DNA from: an uncultured Cytophagales bacterium | Lineage (GTDB): Bacteria; Bacteroidota; Bacteroidia; Cytophagales; Amoebophilaceae | NCBI GenBank assembly: GCA_905479855.1 | Contig: CAJQOF010000021.1 | Location: 1 to 5,808, forward strand | Length of the DNA: 5,808 nucleotides | Direction: 5' to 3' | Notes under the pieces: generated by a model | The model's input: the letters and a program-made list of their open reading frames with translations, nothing else | Database searches by the model: none | Told to the model about the DNA's origin: nothing | In this document: positions 1-5,738 of the stretch, piece after piece | How positions within the stretch are numbered: the stretch's first letter is position 1 | Layout of the letters: each line of letters opens with the position of its first letter | Made by a program: the position numbers and the translations under genes

Positions 1-235
1 CACCATCTGCCGAATACAGTTCTGAGGACAAATTGCTCTCTGGATTTTCCAAGACGGCCAGCGCGGGCAGGCCACCGTACAGATTCCATAAATTGACCTT
101 GACGGTGTAGATATAGAGGGGCACCATGGCCAGGCAGAGTAGCAAGGCGAGCCACATGGCCAGGATGAGTCGCTTCGGTGAGTGATGTTGTTCTTCTGTG
201 GTCTTCGGTGAGTGATGTTGTTCTTCTGTGGTCAT
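1..235 (-). CDS. Penicillin-binding protein 1A, class A (N-terminal 78 codons, cut by window edge)
   Basis: Reading the minus strand from the ATG at 235-233 gives 78 open codons that run off the left edge. The order is a polar cytoplasmic tail (residues 1-21), one membrane anchor (about 22-44, ALLLCLAMVPLYIY) and then NLYGGLPALAVLENPESNLS followed by SELYSADG. That last stretch is the characteristic start of the periplasmic glycosyltransferase part of Bacteroidota PBP1A (pattern: LPs...LENP.S.LaSElySaDG). The family polymerises lipid II into glycan strands and cross-links the peptides in the periplasm. The glycosyltransferase and transpeptidase domains lie outside the window, so their integrity cannot be judged. 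The tail contains TTEEQHHSPK twice in tandem. The start is supported by an upstream promoter with a roughly 33-base leader. No Shine-Dalgarno sequence is seen, as is usual in Bacteroidota. The gene is transcribed divergently from the RelA-like gene. Confidence 0.85.
   Translation of the reverse strand, partial: MTTEEQHHSPKTTEEQHHSPKRLILAMWLALLLCLAMVPLYIYTVKVNLWNLYGGLPALAVLENPESNLSSELYSADG
173..232. repeat. Perfect 30-bp tandem duplication inside the PBP1A N-terminus
   Basis: Positions 173-202 and 203-232 are identical 30-base units lying head to tail. The length is a multiple of three, so the PBP1A frame is kept and the decapeptide TTEEQHHSPK is duplicated directly after the initiator Met. 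With no mismatches between copies, the duplication is recent or copy number is still changing by slippage. Confidence 0.95.
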
Positions 236-274
236 TGTAGTGCGGGTTAATCGCGGCCTAGGCCTAATGCCACG

Positions 275-305
275 CAAAGTTACGGCATTGTGCACCTTGC
301 ACAAT
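275..305 (-). promoter_or_regulatory. Bacteroidota-type promoter for PBP1A
   Basis: On the minus strand TAACTTTG (282-275) matches the Bacteroidota primary sigma factor -7 consensus TAnnTTTG exactly. ATTG (305-302) lies exactly 19 bases upstream and matches the -33 TTG element at its usual spacing. Transcription should begin near 268-270, giving a leader of about 33 bases before the PBP1A ATG. The -33 element and most of the spacer lie inside the inverted repeat at 287-305, which suggests regulation by steric occlusion. Confidence 0.7.
287..305. promoter_or_regulatory. Inverted repeat, probable operator over the PBP1A promoter
   Basis: ATTGTGCA-CCT-TGCACAAT is a perfect dyad with 8-bp arms and a 3-bp centre. 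It covers the -33 element and 15 of the 19 spacer bases of the PBP1A promoter. Size and symmetry fit a homodimeric helix-turn-helix repressor site. It is not followed by a T-run and lies upstream of the predicted transcription start, so a terminator or RNA role is unlikely. The regulator is unknown. Confidence 0.55.
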
Positions 306-482
306 AATCCCCAGTGCTATGCCCCCCTTTTTGGCTACGTGTATACCTTATAGGAGACATTTATTAATTCAGCATAAAAAGTTGAGCCGTGCAATGTATC
401 TGCCTTGGATGGCCATAAAGACAGATTAGGCCTCCCAATCTCAACCCATATTGCTCGGAAAGTCTATTGATAGAAGCCCCCT

Positions 483-602
483 ATGGCAGAAGTTGCATCC
501 CTACCATGTCTGCTTTGCAGAAAATTATTACCTTCGCCCCAAATTCGTACGAATAATGTAACCCCACAGGAGGGGGGGGCCTCCAAAAAGCAGCAGGCAT
601 GA
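483..602 (+). CDS. Possible 39-codon leader ORF overlapping the RelA-like start
   Basis: An ATG at 483 opens 39 codons ending in TGA at 600-602, which overlaps the ATG of the RelA-like gene (599-601) as ATGA, the classic arrangement for translational coupling. The peptide begins MAEVASLPCLLCRKLLP and has five leucines in its first 16 residues, each from CTA, CTG, CTT or TTA codons, then becomes polar. The G8 tract and the 12-bp palindrome lie inside it. No Shine-Dalgarno sequence or homologue is recognised, and 39 codons can occur by chance. If transcription starts downstream of 483 the ORF would not be translated. Offered as a candidate only. Confidence 0.2.
   Translation: MAEVASLPCLLCRKLLPSPQIRTNNVTPQEGGASKKQQA
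543..554. promoter_or_regulatory. Perfect 12-bp palindrome upstream of the RelA-like gene
   Basis: ATTCGTACGAAT is fully self-complementary and ends 44 bases before the RelA-like ATG. Its position fits an operator or a restriction-modification target. No second copy was seen in the window, and no promoter can be paired with it. Confidence 0.3.
568..584 (+). promoter_or_regulatory. G8 tract with embedded AGGAGG and a short hairpin
   Basis: A perfect AGGAGG (568-573) runs into eight consecutive G residues (572-579) and then CCTCC (580-584). GGAGG (569-573) can pair with CCTCC across a six-base G loop, sequestering the Shine-Dalgarno-like sequence. AGGAGG is 25 bases from the ATG at 599, too far for normal use. 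The homopolymer is prone to slippage and would change the frame of the overlapping leader ORF. Confidence 0.35.
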
Positions 603-1762
603 TTCATCAAATACGTGACATATACCGTATACTCTACAGGCAGGTTAGCCGCACCATGGAAAATGGTGACCAGCGTTGCCTCAAAAAAGCTTTCCGCTTG
701 GCCCTAGCAGCAGATGCCAAGGCAACAAAAGGGGCGCAAACAGAAATCCCACAGCAACTCGAGGTGGCCAGGATCCTTGCAGAAGAGTTGGAATTGGGCG
801 CCAATTACATTGTTGCTGCCCTCGTGCATGGTGGCGTAAAAGAAGTGAACCTGGTAGCCATTGAGAAAAAATTTGGCGCCGACGTGGCCACCATGCTCAC
901 TGGCATGGTGGCGCTAGCCCCTGTCTCCTTCCTGAAAGATGCCCGTGAACTAAATTCTTATAATGGCTGTGGTGCCCTCAGCATCGCCTCCCCCGATGTA
1001 CTGCTGTTGAAGGCAGCGGGGATAATTCAGGAGATGCGTGCCCTAGAGAGGGCCTCCAACGAAAAGCAAAGATATACTACGTCGGAGGCATTGAATATTC
1101 TTATTTTTCAGCTGCAAAAATTTAGGTTTTTTGTGGCCAAAGAGGCGCTTGAAGACCTTCAGCTCAAACTGACCAATCCAACGGCACATGCTACCATTAC
1201 GGAGCGGCTTAACCGGCTAAAAAGTGAGAAGGCCGACTGCTTCGCGCAGTTTGTAGCCAATATTCAAACAACGCTGCAATCGCAAAAAATCCCTTTCAGG
1301 CTCAAAAAGAGGATCAAATCAGTAGCCGCTATCCACCATAAAATGACCGCCTCGGCGCTGCCTTTTGGGCAAGTGTACGATATCTTTGGCCTGCGCATTA
1401 TTCTAGATATCGCTATGCGAGAGGAGGAGGAAGAGTATTGCTGGCAAATTTATGAAGCCGCACTGGGCCCGTATAAAAAAGTGGCTGGTAGGTTCAGGGA
1501 TTGGATAGCGGAACCCCGCGAAAATGGCTACCAATCACTGCACGACACCGTGTTGTCTGATGGAGACATCATGGTAGAAGTGCAAATCCGTAGCAAGTGG
1601 ATGGACCTTGTGGCAGAGCTGGGCAGGGCGGCCACTTGGGGCTACAAAGGTCGCCGAATGGGTAGTAGACTCCCCGAATTGGATGATTGGTTTGATGAAA
1701 TTATAGGTACCATAGCCCCGGAGGGCACATGGCCACCGCCTAGTATCGCTAAAGATGCATAG
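599..1762 (+). CDS. Truncated RelA/SpoT homologue: dead hydrolase domain plus (p)ppGpp synthetase domain
   Basis: This is a soluble RelA/SpoT-family protein of 387 residues, about half the usual 730 or so. Residues 20-175 align with the HD hydrolase domain, but the metal and catalytic residues are gone: the HD pair is H77-G78, the ED pair is K81-E82, the first metal His is Q52, and the later Asp/Asn of the LADRLHN motif are G141 and E145. The synthetase domain (about 195-355) looks usable. R238, K240 and K248 match the nucleotide-binding helix, Y260-D261 with R266 match YDxxxxR, GRFRDWIAEPRENGYQSLH (297-315) matches the G-loop, and E327 with Q329 and R331 matches ExQIR. RFRD is the basic, bifunctional-type version of the RxKD/ExDD motif, with Arg replacing Lys; the AAHW histidine is Thr. 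TGS, ACT and other ribosome-sensing regions are absent. Homology with Bacteroidota Rel proteins begins before M20, and an in-frame TAA lies at 554-556, so ATG 599 is preferred over 656. The symporter-HD gene follows after 47 bases. Confidence 0.9.
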   Translation: MIHQIRDIYRILYRQVSRTMENGDQRCLKKAFRLALAADAKATKGAQTEIPQQLEVARILAEELELGANYIVAALVHGGVKEVNLVAIEKKFGADVATMLTGMVALAPVSFLKDARELNSYNGCGALSIASPDVLLLKAAGIIQEMRALERASNEKQRYTTSEALNILIFQLQKFRFFVAKEALEDLQLKLTNPTAHATITERLNRLKSEKADCFAQFVANIQTTLQSQKIPFRLKKRIKSVAAIHHKMTASALPFGQVYDIFGLRIILDIAMREEEEEYCWQIYEAALGPYKKVAGRFRDWIAEPRENGYQSLHDTVLSDGDIMVEVQIRSKWMDLVAELGRAATWGYKGRRMGSRLPELDDWFDEIIGTIAPEGTWPPPSIAKDA

Positions 1763-1809
1763 CGGAAACTGATCAATAACTGTATCGCAATCAACTTAAA
1801 CCAATACCT

Positions 1810-4800
1810 ATGACTTCTACAGCACACCCTATTGATATTGCCATATTTGCTGTTTTCTTGGTAATAACCCTGATCGTGGGGCTTTTCTATGGAAGGCAGG
1901 TGAAGACATTAAAGGACTTTGCTATGGGGGGGAACAACTTTTCTACTGTTACACTCGTAGCAACCGTTGTTGCTACTTATGCAGCAGGAAGCACGCTGTT
2001 TGTCTGTATAGAGAACACTTATACCAATGGTTTATACTTCCTTATTGCACTCTTAGGCTATCCCATTAGTATGTTTCTTAACGGTCACTTGGCTATGCGT
2101 ATGGGGGAGTTTATGAAGAGTGTCTCCGTGGCAGGGGCTATGAAAGACCTCTATGGTGAAAATGTACAGCTAATCACTGCTATAAGTGGCATCATAAGGG
2201 GAATAGGTGCAGTCGCTGTGCAGTTTGCTGTTATGGCTAAGATGTTGGAGTTCTTGTTCAATCTCGAAGGAAGCACAGCCATCTATATTGCTGCCAGTAT
2301 TGTTATCTTTTATTCAAGTTTTGGGGGCGTTCGTGCTGTGGCATTCACTGATGTGCTCCAGTTTTTCACTTTTGCAACTATTATTCCAATTTTAGCATTG
2401 ACTGTATGGAATAGTATCCAAGACCCCACAAGAGTAGTGAGTACAGTTGCAGCTAATGCAACCTTCGATATAAGAGAAGTGGTAGGTTGGACGCCTAGAT
2501 TTATATCTACATTAGGCTTGTTTCTCTATTACGCACTCCCTGGTTTTAATCCGGCAAAATTTCAGCGCATTGCTATGGCAAGGGATGTCAAACAAGCAAA
2601 AAATGCGCTCATTTATGCCGCCGGAGTTCTGCTGCTCATACTTATGACCATAGCCTGGATGGCTGTTTTACTACTTACGGAAAATCCCGATTTAGAAAAA
2701 GCGGAGGTGATTCCTTATTTAATTAGTAGCCACGTAGGTGTAGGCTTGAGGGGCCTGTTAGGGGTTTGCGTAATGGCACTAGCCATGTCCACGGCCGATT
2801 CCTATTTGAATGCCTCGTCCGTATTGTTTTCTAGTGATGTTGTCAAACCATTGACTAAGAAGAAAAAAGGAGAAGTAGAAAAAGAAGGATCTGTTGCTAT
2901 TGCCAGGTTATTCTCTATCTGCATGGGGCTCTTTGCCTTATTGTTGGCTTTATACAGTAAAGACATCTTAAAACTCCTTTTGCTCTCTGGAAGTCTTAAT
3001 ATGCCCATCGCTACAATTCCCATGCTCTTGCCAGTGCTTGGCTTCCGAACTACGTCCAGATCCGCACTTATGGGCATGGCAGCAGGGCTTACCACAGTAG
3101 TGATTTGGAGTTACTTTGGGAAGAATTCCGATAGCATTATTCCCGGCATGCTGGCCAACCTCATATTCCTATTCGCCACCCACTACCTCCTAGGCGAAAA
3201 AGGCGGTTGGAAGAAAGTGGAACCCGATAGCCCTCTTGGCCTAGAGCGTGCTGCCCGCAAACGGAGGTGGAGGAGGCTCTGTAATGCGTACAAAGAATTT
3301 GAGATTACTACTTATCTGGTGAAGATCTTGCCTGCTAGGGAGGGCTCTTTTTTCTTATTGGGCCTCTATGCCATCGGGTCTACCTACATGGTCTTCTACA
3401 CCATAGACACGAGCCAGTACGCCACCTTTATAACCCAACTCCAATACCTCACCAGCTTTGTTATTGGCTCTTTGCTGCTCTACCCCATTTGGGGGAAGGC
3501 CATCAAGAATAAGCGAATTATTGCCTGGTACTGGCCTACGACCATTGGTTTTTTGCTCTTTTTTGTCGGTATGCTCTTGGCGCTTATAGGCCACTTTCAC
3601 CCCAATCAACTCATCGTGCTCTTCGTCAATTTGCTGGTGGCCACCTTTCTCTTGCCCTGGGCTGTGGCCTTGGCGGTCGCCTTTGTGTGGGGTATTCTTG
3701 GGCAGAATGTCTTTATAGAACACCTTGGCCAGCCACTGCCCATAACGGAGTGGAGTTCTCTAAGCACTGTGCATGGCTTCCTTATGTTTGCGGCCTTTTT
3801 GCTGGTTCTCATCAAGAGCCGAGAGGCCTATACCAAGCTGGTGAACAAAAACAGTGTGTTGTCCTCCGAGAGGCAAGTGCTGAAGCAGGAGCTCTTTACC
3901 TATTTGCAGAACAGGGCCGCTTTTTTCAATATCTTCCAAGAGTCAGGTGCTTCGGGGCTGATTGATATGGTGCGAGAAGCAAGAAAGATGGAGGAGTACA
4001 TTGTGCTATCGGATATGCCCAGAAAAACAGTCTTTGACTTTTATACCCTCCAGTTTAAACTCACCAACATGGCTTTCCACCTGGATAAAATAGCCCACCG
4101 GTTAGCCCACCAAATGGCGCTATCCCCCTCCTTGGCCAAACCGGCCATGTTGCTTTTTGTAACCGACGAAAGACTGCTTGCCAGAGAGATTGATACAACC
4201 ACCATTCAATACGAAAACTTGTCTAAGGAAAAAGCCATTGAGTGTGATAAGGAAAAAATACATGCACTGCTCGTGAACAGTGTGCTCTTTTTGCAGGCCA
4301 AGCTGGGCGAGGACATCCCCATTACCATGGCGCTAGAAGACACGAACCTGCGCTATGACATGCCTTTTGTATGGGTAGATTATGGCAAAAATGTACCAGC
4401 ACTGCGGCTCACCATTACCACAGAGAGGGCACTTCCAACGCTAGAAAAGAGCTATACCTCTCAAGTGTATGAGCTCACTACCCCGGCCATGCCAGAGAAG
4501 ACGGAAGATGTGCTGCTCATTAACAACCAACGCATTGTAGATGCCCACTATGGTTATAAAGATGTTGCCGTTATAGCGGAAGGGCGTACCCTCTCCTATG
4601 TTATCCCGCTGCAGTTGCGCCAAGCGAGAGGCGCTGAGATGGACCAGCCTTGCATGCAGCTGGGGCCTCAAATACCGCGGGCAGACGAGACCTACCCGGG
4701 GGCGAAGCAACTAGAATTGGCTTTCTTGGAGGACGTAAAAAAGAGGGGCGACGTAAAGTTTGATCGCATGCTGAAAGCGGTGGACATGATCAAGGTCTAC

Positions 4801-5313
4801 CACGGCGACCAAAAGTCCAGGTCAGGTGCTCCTTTTTACCTCCACGCCATAGAGGTTGCCCATCTTACACTAGATTATTACAATGACGGAGATACCCTGG
4901 TGGGGGCATTGCTCCACAACATTGTGCAGAAAACACCGCTATCGCTCGACTGCATAGAGGCCATGTTTAACAAAGAGGTGGCCAATATTGTGGCGGGCAC
5001 TACAGGCATAGAAGCTGGCACCCACGTCTTTAGCCAAGTAGAATTATCTCCCAACGAGGGCCTCTACAAACTTTGCCACCTAAGGGACCAAGGCATGCTA
5101 TCCATCAAATTGGCAGAAAGCGTCGTGAACATGCGCACCATTGAGCATGCGTTGCCAGAAGAGCAGTACGAAATGGCCAAGAGGAACCTCAGTTTCTATA
5201 TACCTGCGGCAGCGTTATTGAAGCTCCCTACGGCTATTGAATCGCTCAAAGAAAAAAGCGAGAAAATAGTGGAGCAATATGAGAAGGATAAAGAGGCAAG
5301 TGTACAAACATAG
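1810..5313 (+). CDS. Fusion protein: sodium:solute symporter, second membrane bundle, degenerate histidine kinase and RelA/SpoT-type HD domain
   Basis: A 1167-residue inner-membrane protein. Residues 1-462 are an SSS-family (LeuT-fold) symporter: TM1 about 8-27, GGVRAV...TDVLQ at 172-184, QR at 252-253, and MSTADS at 326-331 holding the Ser/Thr expected at the Na2 sodium site. A basic linker (480-489) leads to about six more membrane helices (513-668), as in CbrA-like transporter-kinases, and then a helical stretch (672-790). Residues 795-936 resemble a histidine-kinase ATPase domain: CDKEKIHALLVNS has the N-box shape (N823), and INNQRIVDAHYG with GRTLSYVIPL matches its C-terminal end. The glycine-rich ATP-lid motifs are missing, and no phospho-acceptor His is found at the expected distance. 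Residues 978-1150 match a RelA/SpoT HD domain with H1012 and H1036 kept, but D becomes N1037, ED becomes Q1040-K1041, and the LADRLHN Asp is E1103. Substrate unknown. It sits 47 bases after the RelA-like gene and is probably co-transcribed. DNA before about 3000 is clearly AT-richer than the rest. Confidence 0.9.
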   Translation: MTSTAHPIDIAIFAVFLVITLIVGLFYGRQVKTLKDFAMGGNNFSTVTLVATVVATYAAGSTLFVCIENTYTNGLYFLIALLGYPISMFLNGHLAMRMGEFMKSVSVAGAMKDLYGENVQLITAISGIIRGIGAVAVQFAVMAKMLEFLFNLEGSTAIYIAASIVIFYSSFGGVRAVAFTDVLQFFTFATIIPILALTVWNSIQDPTRVVSTVAANATFDIREVVGWTPRFISTLGLFLYYALPGFNPAKFQRIAMARDVKQAKNALIYAAGVLLLILMTIAWMAVLLLTENPDLEKAEVIPYLISSHVGVGLRGLLGVCVMALAMSTADSYLNASSVLFSSDVVKPLTKKKKGEVEKEGSVAIARLFSICMGLFALLLALYSKDILKLLLLSGSLNMPIATIPMLLPVLGFRTTSRSALMGMAAGLTTVVIWSYFGKNSDSIIPGMLANLIFLFATHYLLGEKGGWKKVEPDSPLGLERAARKRRWRRLCNAYKEFEITTYLVKILPAREGSFFLLGLYAIGSTYMVFYTIDTSQYATFITQLQYLTSFVIGSLLLYPIWGKAIKNKRIIAWYWPTTIGFLLFFVGMLLALIGHFHPNQLIVLFVNLLVATFLLPWAVALAVAFVWGILGQNVFIEHLGQPLPITEWSSLSTVHGFLMFAAFLLVLIKSREAYTKLVNKNSVLSSERQVLKQELFTYLQNRAAFFNIFQESGASGLIDMVREARKMEEYIVLSDMPRKTVFDFYTLQFKLTNMAFHLDKIAHRLAHQMALSPSLAKPAMLLFVTDERLLAREIDTTTIQYENLSKEKAIECDKEKIHALLVNSVLFLQAKLGEDIPITMALEDTNLRYDMPFVWVDYGKNVPALRLTITTERALPTLEKSYTSQVYELTTPAMPEKTEDVLLINNQRIVDAHYGYKDVAVIAEGRTLSYVIPLQLRQARGAEMDQPCMQLGPQIPRADETYPGAKQLELAFLEDVKKRGDVKFDRMLKAVDMIKVYHGDQKSRSGAPFYLHAIEVAHLTLDYYNDGDTLVGALLHNIVQKTPLSLDCIEAMFNKEVANIVAGTTGIEAGTHVFSQVELSPNEGLYKLCHLRDQGMLSIKLAESVVNMRTIEHALPEEQYEMAKRNLSFYIPAAALLKLPTAIESLKEKSEKIVEQYEKDKEASVQT

Positions 5314-5497
5314 GCTGCCAGCCGTTTGCAGCGCGTAGCTCTCTGGAAGTCTGAAGCCGATAGGCAAGGTCGCTACACACCGCTGCGTTAGATTCCTCGT
5401 CTCTGTTCAGAAGGAGAGGGCCGCGGCGCATAATAGCCGAAAAGTTCTTCGTCTTCAGCCTAAGAGCAGCTTATTTGATCACTAATAACTGATTACT
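5314..5497. other. Intergenic region with a possible dispersed-repeat fragment
   Basis: The 184 bases after the fusion gene contain no convincing ORF. GCTGC/GCAGC (5314-5318 and 5328-5332) could form a weak stem, but there is no T-run, so it is not called a terminator. On the minus strand 5416-5381 reads CTCCTTCTGAACAGAGACG followed by AGGAATCTAACGCAGC. This resembles the short intergenic repeats of the 'ttctgaac...gaggaatct' type that I recall from many Bacteroidota genomes. No second copy is in the window, so the repeat call rests on recall. The last 40 bases are AT-rich and form the leader of the next gene. Confidence 0.35.
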
Positions 5498-5737
5498 ATG
5501 CTCTCCTGGCTAAAAGCCACACTGCGCAATCACTTCGGTTTTTCCAAGGCCGAAACCCAAGGCACACTGGTGCTGCTGCTCTTAACCGGTTTTTTTCTGC
5601 TAGTGCCACCATGCTTGCAGTGGTATGCCAATAGACAACCAGTAGCAAACAATGCGGCAGATATTGCCCAGCTAGAGCAGACATTGTCCCTCCTTAAAGA
5701 GCGTGCACAACCAGAGCGGCCTACTAAATCAGTCTAA
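5498..5737 (+). CDS. Short membrane-anchored protein, N-terminal remnant of a ComEA-like helix-hairpin-helix protein
   Basis: Seventy-nine residues: a basic, aromatic N-terminus (WLKATLRNHFGFSKAETQG), one membrane anchor (about 23-43, TLVLLLLTGFFLLVPPCLQW) and a polar helical tail. The N-terminus has the pattern '..F.FSK.E..G...LLLL....L.P' found at the start of Bacteroidota ComEA-related proteins, which normally continue for 200-300 residues with helix-hairpin-helix DNA-binding motifs used in DNA uptake. Those motifs are absent here, and the frame ends in TAA at 5735-5737. Either this is a decayed gene that kept its anchor or a genuine small membrane protein. No helix-hairpin-helix remnant is recognisable in the 71 bases that follow. 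The ATG at 5498 has an AT-rich leader and no Shine-Dalgarno sequence. Function cannot be assigned beyond membrane anchoring. Confidence 0.6.
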   Translation: MLSWLKATLRNHFGFSKAETQGTLVLLLLTGFFLLVPPCLQWYANRQPVANNAADIAQLEQTLSLLKERAQPERPTKSV

Positions 5738-5738
5738 A

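Larger units (their letters stand above)
236..598. other. Divergent intergenic region between PBP1A and the RelA-like gene
   Basis: These 363 bases separate two outward-facing genes. On the PBP1A side are a palindrome GGCCTAGGCC (255-264), a promoter (275-305, minus strand) and an inverted repeat (287-305). On the RelA side are a 12-bp palindrome (543-554), a G8 tract with a small hairpin (568-584) and a possible leader ORF (483-602). I found no plus-strand promoter with both Bacteroidota elements correctly spaced: TACCTTAT (344-351) and TACCTTCG (529-536) resemble the -7 element but have no TTG at the right distance. No tRNA or rRNA is apparent, and 355-482 shows nothing I can name. Confidence 0.7.

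Noticed and set aside
268..354. 28-codon ORF from the ATG at 268 through the inverted repeat
   Set aside because: It has no recognisable start signal or homology, and it crosses the minus-strand PBP1A promoter and operator, which explain the same bases better.
529..536. TACCTTCG as the -7 element of a promoter for the RelA-like gene
   Set aside because: It has one mismatch to TAnnTTTG, and no TTG lies 19-21 bases upstream. The nearest TTTG (514-517) is only 11 bases away.
656..658. Internal in-frame ATG as the start of the RelA-like protein
   Set aside because: Residues before it (YRILYRQVSRTM) already fit the N-terminal helix of Bacteroidota Rel proteins, so ATG 599 is kept.
1763..1809. 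Promoter or terminator between the RelA-like and fusion genes
   Set aside because: The 47 bases contain neither a hairpin with a T-run nor a TTG/TAnnTTTG pair. Co-transcription is the simpler reading.
3355..3815. Minus-strand open frames opposite the second membrane bundle
   Set aside because: They are shadows of the fusion gene: polar, lysine-rich antisense of hydrophobic codons, with no family signatures.
5314..5332. GCTGC/GCAGC stem after the fusion gene as a terminator
   Set aside because: Only five pairs with a nine-base loop and no T-run.
5246..5431. 61-codon minus-strand ORF across the end of the fusion gene and the intergenic region
   Set aside because: No recognisable domain, overlap with the C-terminus of a well-supported gene, and part of it is explained by the repeat-like sequence.
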